Part shown: one piece after another, positions 22,030-33,307 of the stretch | Layout: each line of letters begins with the position of its first letter | How positions within the stretch are numbered: position 1 is the stretch's first letter | Source of the DNA: Smallanthus sonchifolius | Taxonomy: Eukaryota; Streptophyta; Magnoliopsida; Asterales; Asteraceae | Direction of reading: 5' to 3' | Assembly (NCBI GenBank): GCA_023525975.1 | Contig: CM042044.1 | Span: forward strand, 12,758,501 to 12,822,500 | Length of the DNA: 64,000 nt | Position numbers and translations under genes: made by a program | The notes under the pieces: generated by a model | Databases searched by the model: none | What the model was told of the DNA's origin: nothing | Seen by the model: only the letters and a program-made list of their open reading frames with translations

Positions 22030-22951
22030 TGTAACATCCCGAAAATAGTAAATAAGTAAATAATAATACGATGGAGATTTATACGACATAAAACGAGATA
22101 AGAACGGATGGACTTGGGCTCGACTCCAACGGGCCGAGGGAAGCCCAGGTATAAAAGGGGCAAGACAGCCCATTTGACCATTTCACCTCCATTTCACCAA
22201 TTCTAGAGAGAGAAAGGGAGCCCGAGTCTAGAGAGAGAAAGTCGACGGATCGTCACGAGATTTAAGGAGCACGTTACTACTGAGATCGTGAGAAAAACCT
22301 CTGGATCAGAATTCCAATCCAGGTAATGATTCGATCATAATATGAGCATTTGTTCATTTTGGGGTTTCTCGAGTTTTAGCTAAATAGGTGATGTTTTTAC
22401 GGATGAAACTTGATAATAAGCTTAGAAATAGAATCTAGAATGAAAACCGCACGTTTTGATCAAAGAAAATTGTAAGATTAGCATGATCGGATTAACATGC
22501 AAGAATTCCGAAATTTTGGTCCAAGAACCAGGTACTGCGTACTTACCAAGTGCGCAGGAAGGAATCCCTGCGTACTTACTAAGTGCGCAGGCAGCAGTCC
22601 CTGCGTACTTACCAAGTACGCAGGAGGAAGACTCCTGCGCACTTACCAAGTGCGCATAAGCAAGTCCCTGCGCACTTACTAAGTGCGCAGGCAGCAGACA
22701 GCAGGCCACAGGTTGGTTAAGTAAAGTCAGTAAGTTTAGAATGATTAAACTATTAGAGTCGGGGTTGGGTCTAATGTGTATTTAACTACCTAATCCAGAT
22801 CGGAGGTGACGCTGTTGGGCCTTTGTTTAGGACAACCTAGAGTAGCTCATCAGGTGAGTTCTATGTGCCCCCTTCTATGTTATGTGCAAATGATTTATAA
22901 ATGTTTTGGGGCTGAAGTGTATACACTAAATGAATAAATGTCAATGTGATC

Positions 22952-22994
<43 letters not shown>

Positions 22995-23950
22995 CTTATA
23001 TATGAAAATGAATTACGAATAAAGAATGAAGCGTATGACTATAAAGAATGAATGAAAGAAGGACATAACGTAAAAGAATGAAATCTTGCTTTATATTATA
23101 TATATTGCATGTTATGAATGAATGTAAACGTTATAAACCCTTCTGTGACAACGGCTAATTCGGTAGACGGACGACCACGTGACTATTTTGAAACCGGGAC
23201 GAAAACGTTCCTACGTAAGATAGGACGTATGAAAAGGTAAAAATGGACGGTCGAAGCAATTGCCTTAACTAATGTAGAACGGTTGCATACATAATGGTCA
23301 CGTGGGAAACGGATGCCCTAGGGCAGACGGATTTAATGTTATGACGGACTACGACGGTAGGACGGTTAAGAGCGGACGGACAAAAGTTGCCGGACGGATT
23401 TAATGTTATGACGGACGGTTTTCTAGAGCCGGACGGTAATGAGAAGGGCTACGACGGTAGCTCTGACTGCGATGTCTTCGTGACATTCGCGACAAGTATG
23501 ATGGGTTGATCTCCCTTAAGATTATGGCCAATATGTGTTCTCCCAAAGAAAGTATGTATGTACATATGTATATACCCTCAATGAATGTTATGTGAGAACA
23601 GTAAAGTAAAGAATATTTAAAAGTATGAATATACATGTATACATTATATTCAGGATAAGATAAATATTATGTATGATTGTCTTTAAACTAGAACTCACCA
23701 GCGTTAGCTGACTTTTAGTATACATATCAGGTAACAAAGGAAAGGGTCGTGCGAAGGCGTGAAGGTTACCTGGCACAAGACTGACATCCCACTTTTGTTT
23801 GTTAAGAATATGTTATGCTTTTATTTGTAAAGACTTCCGCTGTTTTGATTATGTAATTGAATGACGAATGTTTTAATTTAAGTTCAGTATTTATGACTAT
23901 GTTTATGAGTAAATCCAACAAGTGAGGTCACCTGGTTTAGGGGCCTTACA
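22030..23950 (+). repeat. Gypsy B 3' LTR (1921 bp)
   Basis: Nearly identical to 15198-17093. Visible differences include a longer AT dinucleotide run (about 22953-22990 against 16118-16134), a 7-bp insertion in the palindromic repeat end (ACAGCAG near 22697) and roughly a dozen point changes. TATA box at 22150-22156. Confidence 0.95.
22953..22990. repeat. (TA)n microsatellite in Gypsy B 3' LTR
   Basis: About 18 TA units, against about 8 in the equivalent place of the 5' LTR. Since both LTRs were identical at insertion, this is post-insertional slippage. Confidence 0.95.
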
Positions 23951-24668
23951 CCGGGCCTGTATCATTGACTTCGGTGGGAGCTGGGACAGCCATCTACCAT
24001 TGGCAGAATTTTCATATAACAGCAGTTATCACACAACTATTGGCATGCCGCCATTTGAAATGTTATATGGGAGGAAATGTAGGACCCCAGTTTGTTGGGG
24101 GGAAATGGGACAGAAGGATTTTGCAAGTCTCGAAGTGGTCAAAGCTACTTCCGAGAAATTTGATCAAATCAAGGCTCGAATGAAAGCCGCAAAAGACAGA
24201 CAGAAATCATACGCGGATAAGAGAAGAAGGGATTTAGAGTTTCAAGTAGGGGACATGGTACTGTTAAAGGTATCACCATGGAAAGGAATCATCCGATTCA
24301 GAAAGCGTGGCAAACTAAGTCCAAGGTTTGTCGGACCTTTCAAGATTCTAGCGAGAGTGGGTCAAGTTGCTTACAGACTCGACCTACCCGTTGAGCTTAG
24401 CGAAATACACCCTACGTTCCACGTGTCGCACTTACGCAAGTGTCTAGCTGACGAAACGGCTCACATACCTTACGATGAGATCGATGTGGATAACAGTCTG
24501 AATTATGTCGAGGAACCAATAGCCATCCTTGACCGATCTGAGAAACGACTACGCAACAAGTCAATCCCATTGGTCAAAGTTCAATGGAAGCACAGAAAGG
24601 GATCAGAATCTACATGGGAGAAAGAAGACAAGATGCGGGAACTATACCCTCAGTTGTTTAACGTATAA
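23951..24668 (+). pseudogene. Gypsy A integrase C-terminus and chromodomain
   Basis: After the Gypsy B 3' LTR and its TSD, Gypsy A resumes with ACIIDFGGSWDSHLPLAEFSYN and stays open to the stop at 24668. It contains GRKCRTPVCWGEMGQ, the GPF/Y-like RFVGPFKILARVGQVAYRLDLP, IHPTFHVSHLRKCL and a chromodomain (EPIAILDRSEKRLRNK, then VQWKHRKGSESTWE). The first residues of a longer apparent ORF (from 23922) are LTR sequence. This segment itself is undamaged. Confidence 0.93.
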
Positions 24669-24707
24669 TTGGTTTCGAGGACGAAACCTTTCTAAGGGGG
24701 GTAGACT

Positions 24708-26847
24708 TGTAACATCCCAAAACTGGTAATAAATAAATAATGACACGGTCGAAATTTATAATTTTTAAATGGCGAAAGGAAAACAGATGGGCTTGGGCTT
24801 GGCTCCAACGGGCCGAAGGAAGCCCAAGTATATAAGGGCAAGGGCTGCTCCAAACCTTTCATTTCTACAATTCACAAGTTCTAGAGAGAGAGAAGAGAGC
24901 TCGGGTCTAGAGAGAGAAAGTGACGGATCGACTCGGGAATTCAGGAGAACGTTACTGCTGTGCTCGTGATCATCTCCTCCGAATCAGAAATCCAATCCAG
25001 GTAAGCGTTCGATCATAATCTGAGTTTTTATGATTTTTAGGATTTTCGGGTTTTGGCTAAAAAGGTAACGATTTTGCGGATGAAACTTGAAAATGAGCTT
25101 AGGTATAGCATCTAGAATGAAAACCGAACGTTTTGATCTAAGAAAATTGAGATATTGACTCGATCAGACTCGCATGCAAAAACTTCATATTTTTGGGGAA
25201 GACGATATATGCAGACCCATCGAAACTACTTAGTTTCGATATGTGCAGACCCATCGAAACTACTTAGTTTCGATATGTGCAGACCCATCGAAACTACTCG
25301 GTTTCGATATATGCAGGCCCATCGAAACTACCATAGTTTCGATATGAGCCCACGATCCGAAGCTAAGATTACACCTAAGTTACTTATCGAAACTACCAAG
25401 TTTCGACATAAGCAACCTATCGAAACTACCAAGTTTCGACATAAGCAACCTATCGAAACTACCAAGTTTCAACATAAGCAACCTATCGAAACTACCAAGT
25501 TTCGACATAAGCAACCTATCGAAACTACCAAGTTTCGACATAAGCAACCTATCGAAACTACCAAGTTTCGACATAAGCATATCCATCGAAACTACTAGGT
25601 TCAAGCATAGTAATGTCTAGTGTCATCTAGGAGCACTACCTTATGTGTATGACTTTATTATACAGATTGTGAATGACTTTATTATACAGATTGTGAGTGA
25701 CATTAGTGACGCTCAGTAACCAGCTAAGTGTATCTCAGAAACTACTCATCAGGTGAGTTCTATGTGCCCCCTTCTATGTTATGTGCAAACCTTATTAAAT
25801 GTTTTGGGGCTGAAATGTATACACTAAATGAATAAAGGATATGAATGCTAATGTGATCATACGTGATGTACTAATATATATGTTATATATATATGAGAAT
25901 GAATTATAAACAAGGAATGAAACGTATGTTTACAAAGAATGAAGGAAAGAATGGCATAACGTAAATAAATGAAATCTTGCTTTATAATTATTTATATTGC
26001 ATGTTGTGAATGTATGTATACGTTATGGACGGAAACGAAGCTAACGGCTACTTCTGTAGACGGACGACCACGCGACTATTTTGCAACCGGGAAAGAAACG
26101 TTCCTTCGCAAGCTAGGACGTATAAAAAGCATAAAAGGGCGGTCGAAGTAAATGCTAATATAGTATAACGGTTGCATAAACAATAGTTCGCGTGGGAAAC
26201 GGATGCCTTATGGCAGACGGGCGAATATGACGGACTACGACGGTAGGACGGGTATGACGGACGGCCGAAGGTTGGCCGGACCAAAGTTAAGGCGGACGGT
26301 TTCTAGGACCGGACGAGTAAAAGGGCTACGACGGTAGCTCAAGGGCGTATGTCTTTGTGATATACGTACCGTAAGATGGGTTGATCACCCTTATGTGTAT
26401 GACCAATGAATGTTAAGGAAAGAAAAGGTGAATACATATCTATGTAATCACATAAGAATGAAGAAAGAAAAGTAAAAGCTATGAATACGTATTTGTAGAA
26501 ATGTATGTATATACTTATGTATACTTATAAAGAAAAGAATGATCATACTTAATAGTTTTAAACTAGAACTCACCAGCGTTAGCTGACTTTTAGTATACAT
26601 TTCAGGTACAGAAAGGAAGGGTCGTGCGAAGGCGTGAAGGATACCCGACACAAGACTGACATCCCATATTTATAAATGTTAAGACAAATGTTATGTGCTT
26701 AATTTTAAAAGACTTCCGCTGTTATGTCATGTCATGTTACGTTATGTAATGAATGAATTCGAATGTTTTAAATTTAAGCTCAGTGATTATGACTATGTTT
26801 ATGAGTAAATCCAACAAGTGAGGTTACCCGGGAAAAGGGGCCTTACA
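24708..26847 (+). repeat. Gypsy A 3' LTR (2140 bp)
   Basis: It starts TGTAACATCCCAAAACTGG and ends GGGGCCTTACA at 26847, followed by the TSD AATAT. TATA box at 24829-24835, splice-donor-like CAG|GTAAG at 24998-25004, a four-unit 36-nt array (25202-25345) and a six-unit 33-nt palindromic array (25385-25605). A 26-bp stretch around 25655-25690 (GACTTTATTATACAGATTGTGA) is tandemly duplicated here but not in the 5' LTR. Confidence 0.92.
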
Positions 26848-26852
26848 AATAT

Positions 26853-27710
26853 TGTGACCCAAAAATCTTATTTTAGTTTGAAATAACATTATCTTTGGTC
26901 TGGAAATGACTAAACCGTTTTTTATAATTATATTCTTGAATATATCAAGATGTTTAAAATGAGTTTCAATATCTTTAGAAAATACAAGGATATCATCTAT
27001 GTAGACTATTATGAAGTCACTAAAAGGAATAAAAATATCATTCATAATATTTTAGAATTCTGACGGGGCATTTTTCAACCCCAAAGGCATAACATTCCAT
27101 TCATAATGGCCTGTGGTACTACAAAAGCAGTTTTATACCTATCTTTTTCATTTATCTAGATTTGCCAGTATCCAGATTTTAAGTCAAATTTTGAAAATAT
27201 TAATGCATTATACAATTTATCTAGTAAATCTTTTTTATTAGGTATAGGATACCTAATCCATTTTAAATTTTTATTTAGAGGTTTATAGTTTATAACTAAT
27301 CTAGGAATACCTCTTTCTTTCTCAGAATATTTATTAACATAAAAAGCAGTACAAGACCAAGGGGATTTTGATCTCCTGATTAAGTTCTTGTCAAGAAGAG
27401 ATTTGATCTCTTGTTTGCATAATTCCATATATTCTGAATTCATCTGACAAGGCCTGGCCTTAGTAGTGATTTTACTATCATTAAAATCATCTTCATAGGG
27501 AAGAGAAACAATATGTTTCTTTCTATCCCAAAAAGCGTTTGGATGATCATTACATATTTGTAATGTGAACTGATTATTAATCATTTTGATCTTATCCTGG
27601 AGTTTAGGATTATTTATCCTGTCCTGGACATTTAAAGAAAATATTTTTTTTTGTAAAAAATCAATTTGATTTATTTTTGCTTGTAAAAGAGATTCTTTTA
27701 TATTATTCAA
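26853..27710 (-). pseudogene. Endogenous pararetrovirus reverse transcriptase, N-terminal and palm part
   Basis: On the minus strand the fingers and palm appear at 27156-27710 (PRLVINYKPLNKNLKWIRYP and FSKFDLKSGYWQI) and the catalytic YIDDILVFSKDIETH at about 26960-27010, followed by RFLGHN. Between 27045 and 27156 the frame is broken by stops or shifts. The thumb continues at 8600-8848 beyond Gypsy A. RT would copy the pregenomic RNA; here it is a relic. Confidence 0.85.
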
Positions 27711-27719
27711 AGTCCTAGA

Positions 27720-28060
27720 AAAAGGATTTGTAATAAATGGAAAATATATTTCTTTATTTTGGAAAAATCCAGTTATCCCTTTATTATCAATATTTTTTAA
27801 AGGAAATATTTTATTTAGAAAAGGGATTCCAAGTATAAATTAACTAGTAAGATTTTTTACTAGAATAAAATTAGTAAGAATACAGGTTTCATTATGACAA
27901 ATATGAGCCTGTGGTATTTTATATTCAATTTTTTATTTTTCTCCTCCCGCGGAACTTAAGTTATGGAAGGTTTTATGAAAGTATCGAGTTGCAATATTTC
28001 ATTCTTGGTTACAGTTTAGATCAGCACCACTATCAACTAGTGCTGTAACAGTTATGAAAA
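27720..28060 (-). pseudogene. Endogenous pararetrovirus aspartic protease remnant
   Basis: Minus-strand reading gives the active-site motif LVDSGADLN (about 28018-28044) and further on ILGIPFLNKIFPL (about 27800-27840), the usual spacing of pararetroviral protease motifs, before the RT begins. Stop codons interrupt the frame (for example near 27840). It would cleave the viral polyprotein. It sits between the coat protein and RT as expected. Confidence 0.75.
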
Positions 28061-28099
28061 AAACTATCTTCTATGAGAAGTTTTATTTTAATATTCCAT

Positions 28100-29700
28100 T
28101 TTTGTGTAGTTACAATACTTTCTAAAAATCATCCTTGAGGGATTTCTTCGGAGGTTTTATTTTGAGGAATCTCAAGTTTAAAAATTCTTTCTTCTAGATT
28201 CCTATTATTCTTTTGAAGAATTTTGATATCCACTTTTAGGTTATCAATTTTAATTTTTAAATCCTGTATATTAACAGGTCTAGAAGTTTGATTTCTATGA
28301 GCTAGTTGCCTTTTCAATTCAACTAGAGAAAAATGTTTTAAATCCTGTTAGGGATTATTTGAGGAAGAAGCTTCCTCATTCCTTTGTTGATTTAGGTATT
28401 CAGAAACTAATTTTTATTTTATTTGAGGATCAGTTATAACTTTTAAAAGATCTAAAATTTCGTTGCTTAAAACATTAATTTCCATATTTTAGAATTGAGA
28501 AATAATTTGATAAAGTTCTTCTTCTGGCATTTCAGAAGAGTTTTTGCAGCAATCTTTTTTACAGCTTGCTGGACAATGATCTTCCTCTGATTCAGAGGAA
28601 TCAAAACTTTCATATTTTAAAACATTTAGTTTTTCTTCTTGAGAAGAAGATTGCTCAGAATCAGTTTCTGCAAAACTGTCATGTAATAAGACTTCATTAA
28701 TCTTATCTCTTAATTCTCTATCTTCAATTTTGTTAAGTTTCTTTCGAACCCAACAAGTCTTTGCCTTGTGGCCTAATTTGCCACATTTTATGCACTTTAT
28801 AAATTTTTTAAATTCATTAGGAAATTCTTTCCTTTCCTTATATTTTTTCCTTTTATAAGGTTTTTCTTCTTTCCTATTTTTCTTCCTCTTGTAATGCTTC
28901 TTAGGGGAAGAATTTTCTTTCCTGGTTTCTATAGACCTATCAGGTTTATTTTCTATGCCAAATTGGCCACAGAAATCTCCTAATTGATTTCTTTCATTTA
29001 AAGAATGCTTCTTAATCTGTTAATTAAGTTTTATCTCATTGCATAGGCTTATTCCTTCTTAAACACAGGTGCCTATGAGTTTTTCATAAGTATAACTGTC
29101 ATAATTTATGACACCATTTACTCTTAATTTGCCTTTTATTCTCTCAGCAAGTAAATGAGGAAGGCCATCTATAAACTTTGATTTCCAATGAGAACTATTA
29201 GCCTCGGGGAGTTCCATAACTCTACATAAGAAGGTATCCTTATACCATCTAAAAGATGTCAAAGTTCTACATCTTAAATTCTAGAGAAGAGTTCTAATAT
29301 TTTCAGAATCTTCAGACCATCTTCCAGTAAAGTGTTCTATAATATTTACTATTAGGGTGTATACAACATTACTTTCAGTATTGCTGGTACTAGCACCTTC
29401 TTCTTTTTTGATGCTATTAAGTATTTTTTTTCCTTATCTGGTTGGGATAAATAATTGTCCCACCAACCTTTAAGTTGGCCAGTAAAACCTGAAACTATCA
29501 TGTTAGCTATGGTTTTAACTGAGTTATTATTATTTTTACAAATTGTACTATACATAAGCATTCTATGGACAGTATTATATATTTGTCCTTTTGATTGACC
29601 ATCTATGTTCCATTCATAGATCATTTTGCCACTATAAGAGTTATTTACTATATACTTTTGTTCTTCTATCAGAACATCTTGTGGGTAGGTCTAGGATAAT
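28100..29700 (-). pseudogene. Endogenous pararetrovirus coat protein region
   Basis: N-terminal to C-terminal on the minus strand: a capsid core piece with SGFTGQLKGWWDNYL (29352-29624), a second piece with HWKSKFIDGLPHLLAERI (29059-29262), a basic Lys/Arg stretch (28840-28920), a CCHC zinc knuckle CIKCGKLGHKAKTC (28752-28793), acidic Ser/Glu-rich sequence (28500-28690), and a coiled-coil-like Leu/Ile/Asn/Lys segment (28129-28317). The WWDN and KFIDGLP motifs plus the knuckle are typical of caulimovirid coat proteins. Several stops and shifts break it. Confidence 0.82.
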
Positions 29701-29728
29701 AATATTTTCTCTGAGTAGGCTTATCTGC

Positions 29729-30226
29729 CTACTTAGAAAGTTTGAAAATTTGATCCTTAATTTCCTCTTGGTAATTTTTCTTAGAGAATTCTGTTAGAGT
29801 ACTTATTTTAAGACTCTTTAGAGCGTCCATTGTCTTATTTAAAGTTGCTATTAGACTATCCTTAGATTTTAATTTAAAATCTGTGACTTTCGAAGGAAGT
29901 TGTATACTAAAAGTAGCAATTTTTTCTTGAAGAGAAGCTGTCTTAGCAGATATATTTTTCTCTTTCAAGTAGGATATTATCCTATCCATCTTAGTAGACA
30001 AATCCTGGATTTGTTCTCCTAGGATTATTAAATATAAATTTGTATAATTCTGCTGTTTAATTAAATCATTTATATGAGAAATCGTGATAGGTAAGATATC
30101 TCCTTCTAACAATTTTTGAAAGGTTTGATAATATCTTACTTCATTATCCTTTTCAATTTTAAAAGATTGAGTAAGAGGAAATACATTAGAAATTAATTTT
30201 TCTCCTTTAATAATAAACTCTTTCAA
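29729..30226 (-). pseudogene. Endogenous pararetrovirus coiled-coil region between MP and CP
   Basis: A 165-codon open stretch rich in Leu, Ile, Lys and Glu with heptad-like spacing (for example NLYLIILGEQIQDLSTKMDR). It lies between the movement protein and coat protein segments of the polyprotein. I do not know a specific activity; coiled coils in this place may support assembly or virion association. Confidence 0.6.
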
Positions 30227-30461
30227 TAACGGAAATAATACTTCCGGTGTATTTTTCTATAAACCAAATAATAAATGGTATAATCTCATTTTTTTAATTA
30301 AATCTTTATAATATTCTTTTTTTTTAAATTTACTTTATTTTCTTTAAAATTATTAAAAAACCAATTTCTAAACAATTCCTATTTGGGTAATTGAAATTCT
30401 TTATTGATCTCTTTTCTTACAGGAGATCTTGGATTAAAATTTATTTTTTCTTTAAAATCCA

Positions 30462-31236
30462 TTAAACAAATTCAACTTCTAATTCGGTTAATTCCGGGTC
30501 TACTTGGACTCCTTGGACTATATTGTCTGGATTTATCCTTAATCTATTAAATGTTTCTGTTGTACGGAAAGTTTCCCAAACTCTTGAGGTTGAAGCTCTA
30601 GAAGGGCTTCTAACAGTATATCCCATAAGAGATATATGTTGTCGAGAGGACAAATACCTAGAAGATAAAGATCTAGGTATAGAAGGAGTATTTCTAATCT
30701 GTTCAAATTGGATTTGGACAGCCTTCTTCAGATTGTATAATTTCTAAAGGGTTATTATCAACATATTATTGAGACGTTGTAGCCTTATCAAGGATCCAGC
30801 TTTCTGGAAAGTTAATTTCTTCCCATTTTATCTTTCTTCTGGTAGTTATATTAGACTTACCAAAATTAGTTTATATTACTATTGTTTCATTTAATAGTTT
30901 ATCGACCATTCTACACTGAGGATTTAAAGTGTAAAAAGGTTTCTAATATATTCTATAACAGATACAGATCACCTCTGAACCTGGAGCATAGTTATAACCA
31001 TGAGTTTTAACGTTTAAAGTTAAAGCGTCTGATATATTAACATCTGATAAAGATAATTGTAAATTTTGATAAACATTAAAATAGACTGGTCCATGAGCCA
31101 GACTAGTTTGAACAATCCCTATTAGAGATTGTTTCCAGTCAAGATTTCTAGCATTTCTTAAAGCTGCTACAAAACTTTCTGGAAGACCTTCTAGGGTCAA
31201 ACTTTCTGAAGAAACTTTCTGGAAGACCTTCTAGGG
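30462..31236 (-). pseudogene. Endogenous pararetrovirus movement protein region (5' truncated)
   Basis: The minus-strand frame at 30943-31200 has LAHGPVYFNVYQNLQLSLSD and ALTLNVKTHGYNYAPGSEV, the core of the 30K-type movement protein of petu-/florendovirus-like genomes, which modifies plasmodesmata. A later part is open at 30462-30653. The N-terminus of the movement protein and the leader are missing: at 31212-31236 a short stretch is duplicated and then the sequence jumps to a small RNase H fragment and turns around. So the viral genome is broken inside this gene. Confidence 0.8.
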
Positions 31237-31320
31237 ATAAATGAGATTGCCATCTAGCAAACATTTTTTTATAAGGAGATGATAGAAGAACTTTTGATTG
31301 CTAGATGGCAGTCTCATTTA
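31172..31320. other. Head-to-head viral rearrangement junction with templated filler
   Basis: In order: a 25-bp stretch of the movement protein (31172-31196) repeated 40 bp later (31212-31236); a minus-strand RNase H fragment (31236-31259) matching 8265-8289; a 19-nt filler (31274-31292, AGGAGATGATAGAAGAACT) identical to ORF2 sequence at 31450-31468; then the plus-strand RNase H segment from 31298. The RNase H pieces on each side form a local hairpin of about 23 bp. Confidence 0.85.
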
Positions 31321-31404
31321 GCCACTTTTGATTTTGAAATTATTTATATAAAGGGTAGTGATAATAGTCTCCCTGATTTTCTTACCAGAGAATACCTGAA
31401 TTAA
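31298..31404 (+). pseudogene. Endogenous pararetrovirus RNase H C-terminus, right copy
   Basis: Only the last ~35 codons of RNase H are present (ARWQSHLATFDFEI to FLTREYLN), in the opposite orientation to the left copy. The stop overlaps the ORF2 start (TAATG) exactly as at 8182. Confidence 0.85.
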
Positions 31405-33059
31405 TGGCTCATTCTAGAGGACCAATTAAAAGAACTCTCCTAGAGATTCAGGAGATGATAGAAGAACTCACTCTTCGGATTAATAATCAAGAAGTAACGA
31501 AAGAAGACATTCTTGAAAATAATTTTTTAACTTCACAGACAAAAAGAAAAATGATTGAAAACATTAATATTCATATTTCTTTTTATAGATTTAAAATTTG
31601 TTTATTAGAACAACAAAAGAAAATTATCTCATGTGGATGACTTTTTCAGAGATGATTCCTTGGGAGCAAGGAAAAAGAGGCAGAGGAAGATCTTCTTCCT
31701 CCAGAGGAAGAGGATGATACAATCCTCATCCAAGGGTTATATCCCAAATTGGAAGTCAAAGGCTCATAGCCGAAAACATTGCTTCATCATCCGGTTCTTC
31801 AAAATCAGAAGAGATCCTTTATAAGGAATTTTTGGCTTATAAAGCCTCTCAAAAAAAGTCTAATAAAGACTTATCTTCTACATCATATGCAAGGACTGTT
31901 TCAAATGAAGCAGAAGAAGATATCTCAAACTGGGCAAAGAACCCAGAAAAAGAAGTAATACTTCTTTTAGAGAAAAAAGATGTAAAATGGAAAAATGATC
32001 CATGACTGTTAATAAACAAATACATGGACACATGATTCTATCCTACTGAGGCTTATAAGCCTAGGTACTTCTATGAGCAAATTCTTAAGAAAGAGAATTG
32101 CGAAATAGAACATTATCATGCTGGTCAGCCTGAAGTTTATAATTTCAGCAAAATCATAGTCAAACAGATTATATCTGTAGAAACTTGGGGAACTTCTCCA
32201 ATGAAAGAAAGGGAATTAATACATCCCCAAACAAAAACTCCCATAAAGTATAATTACTGGGATTATAAAAAATGCCTTGTATAAAGCATTTCTTTATGAG
32301 AATCCAAAGCAGAAACATTCATGGTTTATAAAAATCTGCTCTCATGTTTACAAGCAGGACATTCCTGTTTGGTTTTATAATTGGTGGCAATATTTTGGTC
32401 CCACAGTTAATATTCTTCCAGATTTATTCAAAACCCTTTATAAACAATGTGCAGAAGTTTCTCCAGCTCTCATAGAAGCCCAGCAGGAGGACAATTTTAT
32501 AAAAAAATTGCCTACTTTACATTTTTATGTTCAGTTCAGTATTCCATGGATCTGGAAATGGACGCCTGAGGTTGACTATGACAACCATAATATTCTTTGT
32601 ATCCAAAGAGTCTTCTATACAAAATTCTGGAAGAAAATGACTCTTACTAATATAGATGGCATCATAAAAAGCCATGATACTATAAAAATGATCGAGAAGA
32701 CAATTGAAGATTATCAAGAAAAAATAAACAGTCTTCCACAGAAAGAGGCTCCTAGTCCTTTCAAACAAATAATTAGAAAGATTCAAACTCTTAAAGGTAC
32801 TGATGAAATCAGTAACAAAGAGGTTATGGATTTCTATCTATCCGAGATGAAGAAGGATATGCTAAAGAATTTCAGAAAAGAAGAAGCATCTCCTTCAACA
32901 ATGTCTACTTCCTCACAAGCCGAAGAAGATGAAGATAATAATCTTACAGAAGAAGTTCAGTCCAACAATGACGAAGACCCAATAGATGAAGATTATATCA
33001 ATAATATTCTAATAGAATATAAAAAAGATTTCCAGCCAGAAGAATCTTTCAGAAAATAA
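31404..33059 (+). pseudogene. Endogenous pararetrovirus ORF2-like protein, right copy (broken)
   Basis: The reverse-oriented twin of 6509-8182. The N-terminal 78 codons (31404-31640) and a 260-codon C-terminal part (32277-33059) are open; the segment between is frameshifted and has in-frame stops. The C-terminal part contains WFYNWWQYFGPTVNILP, a long Lys/Glu/Ile-rich probable coiled coil (around 32680-32870) and an acidic tail (QAEEDEDNNLTEE). It is better preserved than the left copy, where this region is split into two frames. The function is unknown. Confidence 0.75.
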
Positions 33060-33175
33060 AAATCCAAAAAACAATAGGCCCACAGTCACGTGAAAACTCC
33101 AATAATTTGAGGCGTGGCCGACAACATAATACGCACTGGACTCATAATTACCAGCATAATACGCACTGGACTCAA
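33060..33175 (+). other. Truncated viral intergenic region, right copy
   Basis: Matches the reverse complement of 6432-6508 (CCCACAGTCACGTGAAA, GAGGCGTGGCCGACA) up to about 33153. A GCATAATACGCACTGGACTCA stretch is then repeated (33124-33144 and 33153-33173). The TATA box and leader found in the left copy are absent. Confidence 0.8.
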
Positions 33176-33307
33176 AAAATCTTATACTATATATAAAGTT
33201 TATGAAAATTTTTAAATGTTTTTAATCTTATACTATATATAAAGTTTGCTTATTAAGATCTTGTAAAAAGTTTATGAAAGATCGTGTAAAAATGTAACTA
33301 ATTGAAA

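Larger units (their letters stand above)
15198..23950 (+). mobile_element. Gypsy B: Tekay-like chromodomain LTR retrotransposon nested in Gypsy A
   Basis: A full-length element of 8753 bp with TSD CCGGG (15193-15197 and 23951-23955): 5' LTR, initiator-Met primer site, gag, protease, RT, RNase H, integrase, chromodomain, polypurine tract, 3' LTR. It is inserted in the integrase of the related Gypsy A in the same orientation. By eye its two LTRs differ by only about a dozen substitutions over ~1.88 kb plus length changes in an AT run and one 7-bp indel, so it is young. It has a gag frameshift, a lost zinc-knuckle Cys and a 25-bp deletion at the protease/RT junction, so it is probably not autonomous. 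Confidence 0.95.
8854..26847 (+). mobile_element. Gypsy A: Tekay-like chromodomain LTR retrotransposon (contains Gypsy B)
   Basis: A complete element in outline: 5' LTR 8854-10988, primer site, gag, protease, RT/RNase H, integrase with chromodomain, polypurine tract, 3' LTR 24708-26847. It is flanked by the 5-bp target duplication AATAT (8849-8853 and 26848-26852) inside the pararetroviral RT. Its integrase is split at 15198 by Gypsy B (15198-23950). Without B the element is about 9.2 kb. The coding part has several nonsense codons and a frameshift, so it is not autonomous now. The Tekay/Del assignment rests on the C-terminal chromodomain, the ~2.1-kb LTRs and the initiator-Met primer site. 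Confidence 0.93.

Noticed and set aside
26824..26852. ORF end of the viral RT extending into the Gypsy A LTR
   Set aside because: The apparent frame (26824-27045) crosses the TSD; its last codons are LTR sequence, not virus.
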